DNA of 64,000 nt from Pseudidiomarina taiwanensis (GCF_003987435.1 NZ_PIQG01000001.1:62001-126000), one strand, 5' to 3'. Numbered from the stretch's first letter, positions 54,801 through 64,000 are shown. The notes: generated by a model from the sequence alone, not told the origin. Numbers and translations: made by a program.

Positions 54801-54957
54801 TGCAGAAAAACAAGCTTTGATTCAAAAGCTTCTTGCAAGCCCAGCTGCCGCTCGTCAAGGCGATAACGGTGGGTATAAAAAACCACAACCGACGTGGGAA
54901 TGTAACACCGAACATGACGTATGGTTGGATGCATTTACCGTTCATAGCCACGATTAA
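51880..54957 (+). CDS. Large exported tandem amidohydrolase
   Basis: The 1025-residue protein has a signal peptide (about 1-24) and two amidohydrolase-like halves. The first (about 40-440) has the N-terminal beta-sandwich and YPGFIDPYSNYG where HxH is expected, so its metal site looks lost; it keeps the C-terminal LAPGYMADFVVADGD. The second (about 565-1000) has GIIDEHSHIAI with the HxH pair (near 631), VHAHSYVQSE, FTHILEGYK and VNSDSND, the full set of metal ligands. It probably hydrolyses a peptide-like or cyclic amide in the periplasm; substrate unknown. Another amidohydrolase gene follows by 14 bp. Confidence 0.88.
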   Translation: MSSKYHLSGIAAALLATMSGAVGASQTTTVQGLHDNSSQFFALQNATIVTEPGQRIENATLVIRNGKIERINRNNQAPAGARVLDLTGHIIYPGFIDPYSNYGVAEPGERQRGGWRSQPPVYNNKREGGNAGNDAIHSQYDWVDSVKTDAKAARAYVEQGFTAVQSARLDGIFQGQAVTLSLADKIPNNIIYNPYGRHFGSFDKGSSEQQYPSSLMGSIALVRQTLSDANWYEQAFGKQAHNGPVEYNAALQELIEIEREGLVFKVSDDKSLLRAHDVLSRFNVPATYVGSNFEYARVDAIKSTNSTLILPLNFPAAPEVNGVNDHLDVSLADLRHWERAPSNAAVMAQAGIDFAFTLSDLQKQSDFWPNLRKAVAHGLSQEDALAALTTIPARIAGVADKAGKLAPGYMADFVVADGDLFQQGEIQSVWLQGQQVEMKPLRQAVLAGDFSVELANQTLPLTIKAGKRMSGELTLAGETIALRNLERDDAQVQFVFDAELAGMNGAWRVRMGQTSATGYSGIAVSPSGRELPLRAERVADAASAPEKTETSVNYASRVTFPNVAFGLDGLPPRQNLHIKNATVWTADEQGVLENADILIRDGKFERIGTDLRTPRGFTVIDAEGKHVTPGIIDEHSHIAIDRGVNEGSEAITAEVRIGDVVNPDDIHIYRSLAGGTTMAQLLHGSANPIGGQAQVIKLRWGGTAEQLKFDAAPPSIKFALGENVKQSNWGSNYTVRYPQTRMGVETIMRDGFTAALEYRQRLREYDKLSRREKEQTAPPRPDYRLNTLLEILDSERFVHAHSYVQSEILMLIRLAEEFDFTLTTFTHILEGYKVASEMAKHGAGGSTFADWWAYKFEVYDAIPQNACLMQDKGVLTSVNSDSNDLQRRLNTEAAKSVTYCGMSEHEALQLVTLNPAKQLKVDEYVGSITEGKHADFVIWNDHPLSAYASPDSTWINARKFFDRDADLAMRDAVAAEKQALIQKLLASPAAARQGDNGGYKKPQPTWECNTEHDVWLDAFTVHSHD

Positions 54958-54971
54958 GGGAGGCAACACTG

Positions 54972-56264
54972 ATGAAAGCATTTGTAAAAGCGGTGTTGGC
55001 CGCCACATTATTCACCACCACTACAGCAGCGACAGCGCATGATATGGTGCCTGCGGGGCCACAAACTGAGCCTGTTCTGCTGCAAAATGGGACTGTGTAC
55101 ACCATTACCAATGGCGTCCTTGAGAACGCCGACGTCTTGTTTGACGACGGTAAGATTGTTGCAGTTGGCACTAACCTTGAGGTACCGGCGCAAGCACAGG
55201 TTATCGATATCACGGGTAAGCACGTTTATCCGGGTTTGATTGCGCTTGATACCACCCTCGGCTTGGTCGAAATCGGTGCAGTGAGAGCCAGTGATGACCA
55301 AAATGAAGTCGGAGCGATTACCCCAGAGGTAAGCGGACACATTGCCTATAATCCAGACTCTGAGATTATTCCAACGGTGCGTTACAACGGTGTAACCCAT
55401 GCTGAAGTGGTACCGCAAGGTGAATTAATCATGGGGCGCTCGAGCCTGCTGAAAACCGATGGCTGGACCTACGAGGATTCGGCTGAGTCACTGAATGTCG
55501 CCTTACATGTGAACTGGCCACGGGCAGGTCTAAATACCGCTTGGTGGGAACGTCGTTCGCCAGCGGAGCAGCGTAAAGCCAATGCTGAAGCGCTCCAACG
55601 GTTGAAAGATGCCTTTACCGAAGCACGCGCGTACTATGATGCCAAATTAGCTGGCGAAACCAATGGTACCGATTTGCGCTGGGAAGCCATGAGCGATCTC
55701 TTTACTGGAACCATTCAGCTCTTTGTGCACGCTGATGACAAACGTCAGATCGAACAAGCGGTTGAATTTAGTAAAGAGTATGGTTTTGACTTGGTCATCG
55801 TTGGTGGCCGTGACGCTTGGCGCGTCACGGAGTTACTCGCGACCGAGCAAGTCCCGGTTATTTATGGTGCGATGTATGGCCTACCGACGCGTGATGATGA
55901 GCCATATGATCAGGCCTATCGTACACCTGCACTGCTAGCCCAAGCAGGAGTTGATTTTGCACTGGCTTATCCAGGTTATTGGGATGTTCGTAATCTTGCC
56001 TTTGGTGCCGGTAATAGTGTTGCTTACGGCCTTGATCGAGAAGCTGCACTTGCCGCCATCACTTTGAAGCCAGCGCAGCTAATGGGTGTTGATGCTGAGC
56101 TGGGCTCAATTGAGGTAGGTAAGAATGCAAGCTTAATCGTGTCTGATGGCGATATTCTTGATCATCGCGAGCATGGGGTAGAGCTTATGTTTATCGACGG
56201 TGGTCGGGTTGATCTCAACAATCGACACTTGCAGCTGTATAACAAATACAAGCAAAAGCCCTAA
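54972..56264 (+). CDS. Exported amidohydrolase-like protein lacking the HxH motif
   Basis: The 430-residue protein has a signal peptide (about 1-20, cut after Ala-Thr-Ala) and an amidohydrolase fold: QNGTVYTITNGVLENADVLFDDGKI (near 36) and the C-terminal GSIEVGKNASLIVSDGDIL. In place of HxH it has YPGLIALDTTLG, and the later ligands are also changed, closely resembling the first half of the preceding protein. It may be a non-catalytic partner subunit. Co-transcribed with it; a terminator follows. Confidence 0.85.
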   Translation: MKAFVKAVLAATLFTTTTAATAHDMVPAGPQTEPVLLQNGTVYTITNGVLENADVLFDDGKIVAVGTNLEVPAQAQVIDITGKHVYPGLIALDTTLGLVEIGAVRASDDQNEVGAITPEVSGHIAYNPDSEIIPTVRYNGVTHAEVVPQGELIMGRSSLLKTDGWTYEDSAESLNVALHVNWPRAGLNTAWWERRSPAEQRKANAEALQRLKDAFTEARAYYDAKLAGETNGTDLRWEAMSDLFTGTIQLFVHADDKRQIEQAVEFSKEYGFDLVIVGGRDAWRVTELLATEQVPVIYGAMYGLPTRDDEPYDQAYRTPALLAQAGVDFALAYPGYWDVRNLAFGAGNSVAYGLDREAALAAITLKPAQLMGVDAELGSIEVGKNASLIVSDGDILDHREHGVELMFIDGGRVDLNNRHLQLYNKYKQKP

Positions 56265-56282
56265 GGTTTTGCGAAGTTGGTC

Positions 56283-56310
56283 AAAAGCCGAGCATATTGC
56301 TCGGCTTTTT
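56283..56310 (+). terminator. Rho-independent terminator after the amidohydrolase operon
   Basis: AAAAGCCGAGC, loop ATATT, GCTCGGCTTTTT, an 11-bp perfect stem with a T-run. Confidence 0.95.
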
Positions 56311-56418
56311 GTTAACAAGTGTGAATCAGACGCGGAAAAGCTTGTCATCTGACCTCGCAATTGGCAGTATCCTTGTTAGGACATCGGATAACGATTTGTT
56401 GAATTAGGATCAACCGCT

Positions 56419-56724
56419 ATGGCATTACATCGTCAGTTTTCCAATGATGGGAAAGAGCTTATCATCGCGATAAAAGGGAAGTTTGATTTCAACTTGGTGC
56501 AAGAGTTTCGCCAAGCATATAGTGACGTTGGCGATCAAAGACCCACAGTGTTCATCGATTTGCGTGAAACCGAGTACCTTGACAGTTCGGCGCTTGGAAT
56601 GCTGTTGAACATGCGCAAGTCTTTGGGGAAATCAGTCCGCGCCATCCACATTATTAACTGTCGTCCAGAAGTGCGCAGTATTCTTGATATTTCTCGATTC
56701 GATAAACTGTTTACGATTGAGTAA
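56419..56724 (+). CDS. STAS-domain anti-sigma factor antagonist
   Basis: The 101-residue protein is a single STAS domain. The phosphorylatable Ser lies in YLDSSALGMLLNMRK (Ser56/Ser57). In partner-switching modules the unphosphorylated form binds an anti-sigma factor or effector and is switched by a kinase and a PP2C phosphatase, both of which lie in the next gene, 28 bp downstream. This resembles CrsA of Shewanella (RpoS control) and HsbA of Pseudomonas. No sigma factor is adjacent. Confidence 0.9.
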   Translation: MALHRQFSNDGKELIIAIKGKFDFNLVQEFRQAYSDVGDQRPTVFIDLRETEYLDSSALGMLLNMRKSLGKSVRAIHIINCRPEVRSILDISRFDKLFTIE

Positions 56725-56752
56725 TGGCCGCTTATCGAGAGTGTAGTCAACC

Positions 56753-58408
56753 ATGCTAGCGGTTCATGATAACTCGCCTCTAGCGCAAACAGTGCTTGCG
56801 CAACTCAAGCTCGACTACCCCTCGCTTAAAATCGTCAATTTTTCTCCGCAAGATGTCAATCAGTTGCTCTCCGAGGGAAATGTCTTACTGGTTATATTGG
56901 AGTATCAAAGTACTCAGTATGAGCAGTTCAAGATGCTCGTAAAACAGCATCGCAAGGCCGTCGAAACGGACTATCCGAGCGATGTGCTGTTAATCACAGA
57001 TACTGAAGCGGGGTTTGTCGGACTGCTTGATGAATCTGAAAAGCTGTTCGTCGATGGTTTGATTTGGCCAGAGCCGAGCGGACTTCTTAAGACTCGCCTT
57101 GCAATGTTGAGTCAGTTACAACTCCTCCGTATCGAGCTGGCTCAGACACGCCACTCGTTGGCTTGGCACGCGACTCGAATCGACCGCGAGCACCAACTCG
57201 TTGAGCACATTTTTCGCAATGCTTTAAGCCGTAACTTTCTAGATTATAACCACATTCGCACTTATCTTACCCCAGTCTCGAAGTTTAACGGCGATTTGTG
57301 TTTGGTTGCGCCAGGTCCGATTGGAAACGTCTACGTATTCATGGCTGACTTTACGGGTCATGGGCTAGCTCCGGCAACAGGAGCCTTACCCTTATCACAG
57401 GCTTTTTTCGCCATGGCCGACCGCGGTGTATCAGTTGCTGAGATGGTGACTGAGTTCAATTTTCGTCTCAATCGACTGTTACCTGATGACATGTTCTGTG
57501 CCGGATTCTTACTCGAGATTTCGGCGAACGGCGAGCGCGTTACCTATTGGAATGGTGGGATGCCGCCTGCCATCTTATTTAATGATAAAGGTGAGGTTAT
57601 CGAGCGACTTTCAGCTCAGCATATGGCTCTGGGCGTGTTAGACGAAGATGATTTTGATAGCCGAGTCACCACTTTTCGCGCTAGCCATGATCAACACATC
57701 GCCTTATACACCGATGGTGTGATCGAGTTACTGGGACATCAACTCGAATTCCTCGGCATCGATTCGCTTGAACAACTGCTGCGACGCTTTCCAAAATCAG
57801 ACGACTTTCAGCGCCTCGTTGCCGAGCTGGAGCATTTTCGGGGAACGCAGCCATTACATGACGATTTGTCGCTGGCAATTTTAGCCTGTCAACCCACTGG
57901 GCTTGATGACATTCCGGTGCCGACTGAAGACGGCGCAATGCCATTTCAACTGTTAGTTGACCTAGAGGTGGAGCATATTCGCGAGCTTGATCCAGTCAAT
58001 CATGTTTTGACTGCGATTGGTTCATTACCGGGCCTAAGGCGTCACCGAACAACACTCTATTTGTTGCTCGCTGAAGCCTATAATAATGCCTTAGAACACG
58101 GTTTACTGGCGCTCGATTCGAGTCTAAAAGATAGCTCGGATGGTTTTGCCGAGTATTACCAACAACGCTCTTTACGCTTACGCGAATTAAGTAAGGGTAA
58201 GATTTCAATCGCAGTTCGTTTTGACGCGACGTCTCGACAACTTGAGTTTACCGTGACGGATAGCGGCAAAGGTTGGGCGGCAGAAGATTATGAGCAGCGT
58301 TCGAACAAGGCGAGTCACGGTCGAGGCCTTGATTTGCTGCGCCAATTAACGACCCAATTGCGTTGGACCCAATCCGGTCGTCAAGTCTCGTTTACTTATT
58401 CTCTTTAA
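56753..58408 (+). CDS. Partner-switching regulator: pseudo-receiver, PP2C phosphatase, HATPase kinase
   Basis: The 551-residue protein has three parts. Residues 1-125 look like a receiver fold, but the phosphoacceptor site reads VILEYQS, so no Asp is present. A SpoIIE/PP2C domain follows (about 165-385), with FNGDL, MADFTGHGLAPATG (near 199), LYTDGVIEL (near 320) and HDDLSLAIL holding metal ligands. A C-terminal HATPase of the anti-sigma kinase type (about 400-551) has EAYNNALEHG (near 442), VTDSGKGW and SHGRGLDLL. The layout is that of CrsR/HsbR. It would dephosphorylate and rephosphorylate the STAS protein upstream. Its last four bases overlap the convergent yciH. Confidence 0.9.
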   Translation: MLAVHDNSPLAQTVLAQLKLDYPSLKIVNFSPQDVNQLLSEGNVLLVILEYQSTQYEQFKMLVKQHRKAVETDYPSDVLLITDTEAGFVGLLDESEKLFVDGLIWPEPSGLLKTRLAMLSQLQLLRIELAQTRHSLAWHATRIDREHQLVEHIFRNALSRNFLDYNHIRTYLTPVSKFNGDLCLVAPGPIGNVYVFMADFTGHGLAPATGALPLSQAFFAMADRGVSVAEMVTEFNFRLNRLLPDDMFCAGFLLEISANGERVTYWNGGMPPAILFNDKGEVIERLSAQHMALGVLDEDDFDSRVTTFRASHDQHIALYTDGVIELLGHQLEFLGIDSLEQLLRRFPKSDDFQRLVAELEHFRGTQPLHDDLSLAILACQPTGLDDIPVPTEDGAMPFQLLVDLEVEHIRELDPVNHVLTAIGSLPGLRRHRTTLYLLLAEAYNNALEHGLLALDSSLKDSSDGFAEYYQQRSLRLRELSKGKISIAVRFDATSRQLEFTVTDSGKGWAAEDYEQRSNKASHGRGLDLLRQLTTQLRWTQSGRQVSFTYSL

Positions 58409-58743
58409 CCCCCGGTAAATTTCACCTTATAACCTTGCTGTTCGAACCATGCTTTCACAGTTTGGCGTTGATCGCCTTGTAATTCGATTGTTTCAGCTTT
58501 AACCGAACCGCCAACGCCACAGCTTTTGCGAAGAGTAGATGCGATTTGAGCCCGCGTTGCAGCTGTGACCTGCAAGTTATCAATGACAGTGACCCCTTTA
58601 CCTTTACGACCTTTCGTTTGGCGCTGAATAGTGACCGCAGTGTCTTGTTTAGGCGTTACCGAAGGCTCTATGGATTGCTCGGAGGTGTCGGACTCGGTCT
58701 CTTTAAAGCCCAAATTTTTTAATTGATCGGCAAGTGAAGACAT
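58405..58743 (-). CDS. yciH: SUI1/eIF1-family translation factor YciH
   Basis: The 112-residue protein has a disordered, acidic N-terminus (about 1-40) and a SUI1 domain with KGRKGKGVTVIDNL (near 45), STLRKSCGVGGSVK (near 68) and IELQGDQRQTVKAWFEQQGYKVKF. YciH resembles eIF1 and has been linked to fidelity of initiation and stress; its role remains open. Divergent from cysB with 77 bp between. Confidence 0.93.
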   Translation of the reverse strand: MSSLADQLKNLGFKETESDTSEQSIEPSVTPKQDTAVTIQRQTKGRKGKGVTVIDNLQVTAATRAQIASTLRKSCGVGGSVKAETIELQGDQRQTVKAWFEQQGYKVKFTGG

Positions 58744-58769
58744 AAAATTAAACCCGATTATTGGAATAA

Positions 58770-59795
<1,026 letters not shown>

Positions 59796-59807
59796 GTTGT
59801 TACCGTT

Positions 59808-61181
59808 TTAGCATTCAATAATATTGACCGCCAGACCGCCCCGAGCGGTCTCTTTGTATTTGGTCCGCATATCATTGCCCGTTTCCCACATGGTTTTGAT
59901 GACCTTGTCTAAGGATACTTTATGGTCACCACTACCACGCAGGGCCAGACGCGCTGCGTTGATAGCTTTGATAGAACCCATTGCATTGCGCTCTATACAA
60001 GGAACTTGAACCAGCCCTCCAACAGGGTCGCAAGTTAAGCCGAGGTTATGTTCCATGCCAATTTCTGCAGCGTTCTCAACATTACTGACGTTACCGCCCA
60101 TTAGCTCGGCGAGTGCTCCCGCCGCCATTGAACAGGCGACACCGACTTCGCCTTGGCAGCCAACTTCAGCACCTGAAATCGAGGCATTTTTCTTGTACAA
60201 AATGCCGATCGCTGCGCTGGTCAGCAGAAAACGTACCACGGTCTCTTCATCTAGCGGGGCGATAAATTTATCGGCATATTTCATTACTGCTGGAATGATT
60301 CCTGCCGCACCATTGGTGGGCGCTGTGACGACTCTGCCGCCTGCGGCATTTTCTTCGTTTACTGCCAGTGCGAACAAGTCGACCCAGTCCATGGCCTGCA
60401 TCGGGTCAGCTGACTTTTCATTGCGCAGGCGCTGATACAATGCTGGCGCACGACGTCTTACTTTTAAACCCCCGGGCAAAATACCTTCGGTCCGAATCCC
60501 GCGATCGATACAGGCATCCATAGTGCGCCAAATATCCATCAAACCGGCGCGAATCTCAGCTTCACTGCGGAAGACCTTCTCATTTGCCAGCATCAGCGAG
60601 CTGATCCGCAAGCCGTGCTCATTACAATGAGCAAGTAGCTCGGCACAGCTATCAAAAGGGTACGGAATCGGTTTGGATGATTGCTCGATGGCCTCTTCTA
60701 AGGTTTCTTCAAAGTCCTGATCACGAACAATGAAACCGCCACCGATTGAATAGTAAATATCCCGATAAATGGTTTTACCTTTTGCTAACAGTCGCAGTTC
60801 CATCGCATTAGCATGGCGCGATAGCGTTTTACGACGATGGAAAATAATTGCGCCGGTCCGTGGGAAGCCTACTTGGTGCTGACTCAGCAGGTTGATTTGT
60901 TCGCTCGCCTCGACGCTAGCAAGCATCTCATCGACCTGCTCAGTATCAACCGTTTCGGGCTGTTCACCCAGTAGACCTAAGATGACGGCTTTGCCCGTAC
61001 CATGTCCTTTACCGGTTTGTCCAAGCGAGCCAAATAATTCAACTTCTACCGCATCGGCCTGAGTCAGTAGCTCAGCCGCTTGTGCTGCTTGTAGAAAAGC
61101 GTATGCCGCCCGCATTGGCCCAACCGTGTGTGAGCTTGATGGACCAATCCCAACTTTATAGATATCAAATACGCTGATCAT
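59808..61181 (-). CDS. sdaA: L-serine ammonia-lyase SdaA
   Basis: SdaA deaminates L-serine to pyruvate using an oxygen-sensitive 4Fe-4S cluster. The 457-residue single-chain protein has [17 protein letters not shown] (near 10) in the beta-domain and the alpha-domain with [15 protein letters not shown] and cluster cysteines in [12 protein letters not shown] (near 345) and [18 protein letters not shown] (near 384-395). It starts within the stop of the NUDIX gene (ATGA); pabB-nudL-sdaA is also the E. coli order. Confidence 0.96.
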   Translation of the reverse strand: MISVFDIYKVGIGPSSSHTVGPMRAAYAFLQAAQAAELLTQADAVEVELFGSLGQTGKGHGTGKAVILGLLGEQPETVDTEQVDEMLASVEASEQINLLSQHQVGFPRTGAIIFHRRKTLSRHANAMELRLLAKGKTIYRDIYYSIGGGFIVRDQDFEETLEEAIEQSSKPIPYPFDSCAELLAHCNEHGLRISSLMLANEKVFRSEAEIRAGLMDIWRTMDACIDRGIRTEGILPGGLKVRRRAPALYQRLRNEKSADPMQAMDWVDLFALAVNEENAAGGRVVTAPTNGAAGIIPAVMKYADKFIAPLDEETVVRFLLTSAAIGILYKKNASISGAEVGCQGEVGVACSMAAGALAELMGGNVSNVENAAEIGMEHNLGLTCDPVGGLVQVPCIERNAMGSIKAINAARLALRGSGDHKVSLDKVIKTMWETGNDMRTKYKETARGGLAVNIIEC

Positions 61182-61771
61182 AGAATCTCTTTATGTAATC
61201 GCTGTTGATCAGGATAAATATGGTCAGCGAGCTCGCGTAACATACCAGCGGTCGCTCCCCAAATTGTCCGTTCCTGATACGGAATAAAATAAACCCGATC
61301 GTACAAGAATCTTGGTAAACGATAAACAAAATGCTGCTGTTGTTGCAGTACTTCGTTAATGGGAACTGTGAAAATTTCACTGACTTCAGCAGGGTTTGCC
61401 CGCAGTTTAAAGCCTGGTTGGACCAGCGCCACAAAAGGTCTGACGATGAAATTTGAGATCACCGGGTAGTCACTTAAGCAGCCGACGAGTTCAATCGCCT
61501 GAGGGGGTAAGCCAATTTCCTCTTGGGCTTCGCGGACAGCGGTTTGAAATAAACTGTGATCGGTTTCATCATAACGACCGCCTGGGAAGCTGATTTGACC
61601 GGCATGATGACGTAAATTCTGCGAGCGTCGAGTGAGAATAATATGCAGTCCATCCGCTTGTTCTAGAATCGGCACGAGGACCGCTGCTTGGCGCATATTA
61701 GCCCATTGCGGACGCTTAACTTGAGGCCGACACTGCAACTGAAAGCGACGCAGAAACTCATCTTTAGTCAT
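61178..61771 (-). CDS. nudL: NUDIX hydrolase, CoA pyrophosphatase NudL
   Basis: The 197-residue protein has an extended NUDIX box: [21 protein letters not shown] then [12 protein letters not shown] (near 75-105), with the upstream [13 protein letters not shown] typical of CoA pyrophosphatases. These cleave CoA to 3',5'-ADP and 4'-phosphopantetheine. The frame is open to 61867, inside pabB; Met 61771 ([11 protein letters not shown]) overlaps the pabB stop by 8 bp and fits the family. Confidence 0.92.
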   Translation of the reverse strand: MTKDEFLRRFQLQCRPQVKRPQWANMRQAAVLVPILEQADGLHIILTRRSQNLRHHAGQISFPGGRYDETDHSLFQTAVREAQEEIGLPPQAIELVGCLSDYPVISNFIVRPFVALVQPGFKLRANPAEVSEIFTVPINEVLQQQQHFVYRLPRFLYDRVYFIPYQERTIWGATAGMLRELADHIYPDQQRLHKEIL

Positions 61772-63089
61772 GCCCAAGTTGCTCCAGAATCGGTAAGATC
61801 TTGGCGACTTTATCGAGGGTCTCTTGATATTCGTTCGCGGCTTGCGAATCCGCAACAATACCGCCACCTGCCCAGCAGTGAGCTGTATTCACGTCGAGCA
61901 CTAAGGTGCGAATAGCTATATTGGTATCGCTTTGACCATGTTGCGAGAAGTAACCAAAACTCCCGCAATAAAAGCTGCGTCGGTGCGGTTCAAGCTCTTC
62001 AATGATCTCCATTGCCCGAATCTTGGGGGCACCAGTAATTGAGCCGCCAGGGAAACAGGCGCCCAATAATTCGATAGCTTGTTGTGCGCTTTGTAACTCA
62101 CCGACCACTGTGCTGACTAAATGGTGCACAGCAGGATAGCTTTCAATAGCAAATAATTTGGGTACATGAACAGTGTGTGGGCGGCACAAACGGCTTAAAT
62201 CGTTGCGGAGTAAATCGACGATCATGACGTTTTCGGCGCGGTCTTTACTCGAGTTTTGTAATTGTTCAGCAAGTTGAGCATCGCGCTGTGGGTCAGGGTC
62301 GCGGGGTAAAGTACCTTTAATTGGCTTGGTTTCAACCTGACCATTGGCATCAACTTTTAAAAACCGCTCGGGTGATAGCGAGAGCAACGCGCCGTCAGCA
62401 AGCTTCATATAAACGGAGAAAGGCGCCTTGTTGCTTGCGCGCAAGTGGCGATAGGCATCCCAAGGATGACCGGTAAATTCTGCACTAAAACGCTGTGCCA
62501 AATTAATTTGATAGCAATCACCGGCGTTTAGGTAAGCAATAATTTGCTTAAATCGCTGTTGATATTCATCCGCACTGAGATTGCTCTGCCAACCGCTGGT
62601 CAGGCGAAACTGCGGCTGGAGTGCCGGGCCGATATCACAAGCCTGCCAAAATTCTGCTTGCAGCTGCCATTCATCCTCTTGTGCTAACAGCCAATATTGT
62701 GCACTTTGCTTATCAAAGATGAGTGCATTGCTGTAATAGCCCACCGCCAGATCAGGTAAATCGATATCTGCCAACGCTTGCTCGGGAAGCTGTTCGAGCA
62801 CTCTTCCAGCATCGTAACTGAAAGCACCCGCAAGGCCACCTTGAAAGGGCAAATGGCTCGGACCGGAGTAGTCGCACTGAGTTTGTAATTGCTGCTGTAA
62901 GTACTGAGGCCAAGGCTGCTCTTGACGCAGTTCAATAAACTTCTTCAGCGGCTGGCGAAAGAGCATATCGTAACGCCCTTGCGGATGCTCACAGCTGTCT
63001 AAAAATAAAAACCACGGCTCGTCAGCGCAATGCGAAGCAAGCTGCGCTGGGGATGATTTAAGAGCTATTGGTTGAGCAACTAAGCGCAC
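61764..63089 (-). CDS. pabB: Aminodeoxychorismate synthase component I PabB
   Basis: PabB with PabA makes 4-amino-4-deoxychorismate for folate. The 441-residue chorismate-binding enzyme has NAGDCYQINLAQRFSAEF (near 192), the Lys nucleophile motif VETKPIKGTLPRDPD (near 268), DRAENVMIVDLLRNDLSR (near 290) and FPGGSITGAPKIRAMEIIEELEPHRR (near 350), plus an intact C-terminal GGGIVADS. The Lys in PIKGT separates it from TrpE. The start is uncertain: GTG 63089 has GGAA five bases upstream; TTG 63104 is also possible. Confidence 0.93.
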   Translation of the reverse strand: MRLVAQPIALKSSPAQLASHCADEPWFLFLDSCEHPQGRYDMLFRQPLKKFIELRQEQPWPQYLQQQLQTQCDYSGPSHLPFQGGLAGAFSYDAGRVLEQLPEQALADIDLPDLAVGYYSNALIFDKQSAQYWLLAQEDEWQLQAEFWQACDIGPALQPQFRLTSGWQSNLSADEYQQRFKQIIAYLNAGDCYQINLAQRFSAEFTGHPWDAYRHLRASNKAPFSVYMKLADGALLSLSPERFLKVDANGQVETKPIKGTLPRDPDPQRDAQLAEQLQNSSKDRAENVMIVDLLRNDLSRLCRPHTVHVPKLFAIESYPAVHHLVSTVVGELQSAQQAIELLGACFPGGSITGAPKIRAMEIIEELEPHRRSFYCGSFGYFSQHGQSDTNIAIRTLVLDVNTAHCWAGGGIVADSQAANEYQETLDKVAKILPILEQLGHD

Positions 63090-63217
63090 GTTAATTCCGT
63101 TCAATATTCCGCTAAATAAAGAGCTTGAAGCATACCATAACTGGTCAGGGTATCCGCAAAATAGTATGATAACGAAATCGTGTTTAACTCACTTTATTTC
63201 TGTCAACAGAGGTTCAC

Positions 63218-64000
63218 ATGGCCATTATTCGTCAGGCTGATTTCATCGAAAGCATCGCTGATGCCCTGCAGTACATTTCGTATTATCACCCGTTAGACTT
63301 TGTCCAAGCACTTGAGCAAGCCTATCATCGTGAGCAAAGTGAGGCGGCAAAGAATGCTATCGCGCAAGTTCTCACCAATTCACGCATGTCAGCAACAGGA
63401 AAGCGTCCCATTTGCCAAGATACCGGCATCGTAACCTGTTTTGTTAAAGTTGGTATGGCAGTGCAGTGGGATAAAACGGACCTGACGATTCAGCAAATGG
63501 TCGATGAAGGCACGCGGCGAGCCTACACTAACCCAGATAATCCGTTGCGGGCATCAATTGTTGCTGACCCAGCAGGGGCGCGCAAAAACACAGGTGACAA
63601 CACCCCAGCCGTCGTTCATATCGATATGGTTGCGGGTGATAAAGTCGAGGTTATGATTGCAGCCAAAGGGGGCGGCTCTGAGAACAAATCGAAGATGGTG
63701 ATGTTAAATCCGAGCGATAACATCGCTGACTGGGTGGTTGAGACTATGCCAAAACTTGGTGCTGGCTGGTGTCCGCCGGGAATGATCGGATTGGGTATCG
63801 GCGGTACTGCAGAGAAATCAGCTGTGTTGGCGAAAGAAGCTTTAATGGATCCGGTTGATATCCAAGAGTTGCTCGAGCGCGGACCTGAAACTGCTGAAGA
63901 AGAGTTACGTTTAGAAATCTATCATCGCGTCAATAAGCTGGGTATCGGAGCGCAAGGCCTAGGTGGCGTCACGACCGTAATGGACGTTAAAATTAAGTCG
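63218..64000 (+). CDS. Fumarate hydratase class I, N-terminal part (runs off the window)
   Basis: Class I fumarases interconvert fumarate and malate with a 4Fe-4S cluster. The ATG at 63218 follows AGAGG; 261 residues are visible with no stop. Cluster ligands Cys66 (ICQDTG) and Cys185 (GWCPPGM) are present with the same 119-residue spacing as in E. coli FumA Cys105 and Cys224; the third lies beyond the edge. GGSENKSK (near 152) is the substrate region. The N-terminus is about 39 residues shorter than E. coli FumA, so this is the shorter gammaproteobacterial form. Divergent from pabB. Confidence 0.93.
   Translation, partial: MAIIRQADFIESIADALQYISYYHPLDFVQALEQAYHREQSEAAKNAIAQVLTNSRMSATGKRPICQDTGIVTCFVKVGMAVQWDKTDLTIQQMVDEGTRRAYTNPDNPLRASIVADPAGARKNTGDNTPAVVHIDMVAGDKVEVMIAAKGGGSENKSKMVMLNPSDNIADWVVETMPKLGAGWCPPGMIGLGIGGTAEKSAVLAKEALMDPVDIQELLERGPETAEEELRLEIYHRVNKLGIGAQGLGGVTTVMDVKIKS

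Overview
The window reads as a contiguous stretch of a gammaproteobacterial chromosome, most likely Alteromonadales and probably close to Idiomarina/Pseudidiomarina. This rests on gene content (gammaproteobacterial-type gshA, oadGAB sodium pump, cysB, csrA after alaS, pabB-nudL-sdaA, ffh-ypjD-yfjD), proteobacterial promoters and Shine-Dalgarno sites, and protein similarity recognised by eye. No database search was possible, so the genus is inference. I see no insertion sequence, prophage, integrase, CRISPR array or replication origin. Coding density is very high and no gene-free stretch exceeds 300 bp.

Layout: 1-3.2 kb, the start of pepA divergent from lptFG (LPS export permeases) and an RDD membrane protein. 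3.3-9.9 kb, tRNA-Leu, rnr-rlmB with an orphan anchored protein, the rpsF-priB-rpsR-rplI operon and a low-GC secreted beta-rich protein. 9.9-16.4 kb, dnaB, a zur-like repressor, a secreted amidase, dusA, a sigma-54 promoter driving two very small envelope proteins, and a dipeptidase. 16.4-21.6 kb, the complete 11-gene S10 ribosomal operon with leader attenuator and terminator, not followed by the spc operon. 21.7-31.3 kb, a BCCT transporter, fadH-rnm, yciO-scpA-scpB-rluB, an agmatine-deiminase-like gene and a SIMPL lipoprotein. 31.4-38.6 kb, recX, alaS, csrA, a tRNA-Ser/2x tRNA-Arg cluster and oadGAB. 38.6-45.4 kb, a sensor-less hybrid kinase with a tiny membrane protein, gshA, an SLT lipoprotein and yfjD/ypjD. 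45.5-50.6 kb, ffh, rpsP-rimM-trmD-rplS, tyrA and a lone receiver protein. 50.6-56.3 kb, cytochrome b561, cytochrome c' and two secreted amidohydrolases. 56.4-64 kb, a STAS + PP2C/kinase partner-switching pair, yciH, cysB, sdaA-nudL-pabB and the start of a class I fumarase.

Functional themes: most of the window is translation and replication housekeeping (14 of its ribosomal protein genes in three operons, plus rRNA/tRNA modification by RlmB, RluB, TrmD and DusA). A second theme is peptide and amino-acid catabolism typical of marine protein-degrading bacteria (pepA, amidase, dipeptidase, amidohydrolases, sdaA, agmatine-deiminase-like). A third is envelope and stress signalling: lptFG, the sigma-54 locus beside dusA, the hybrid kinase, csrA and the partner-switching module.

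The most unusual item is the sigma-54 locus at 14.6-15.1 kb. It sits directly after dusA, the place where enterics carry the sigma-54/PspF-controlled gene pspG, yet it encodes an 88-residue exported protein and a 36-residue membrane peptide that I do not recognise.
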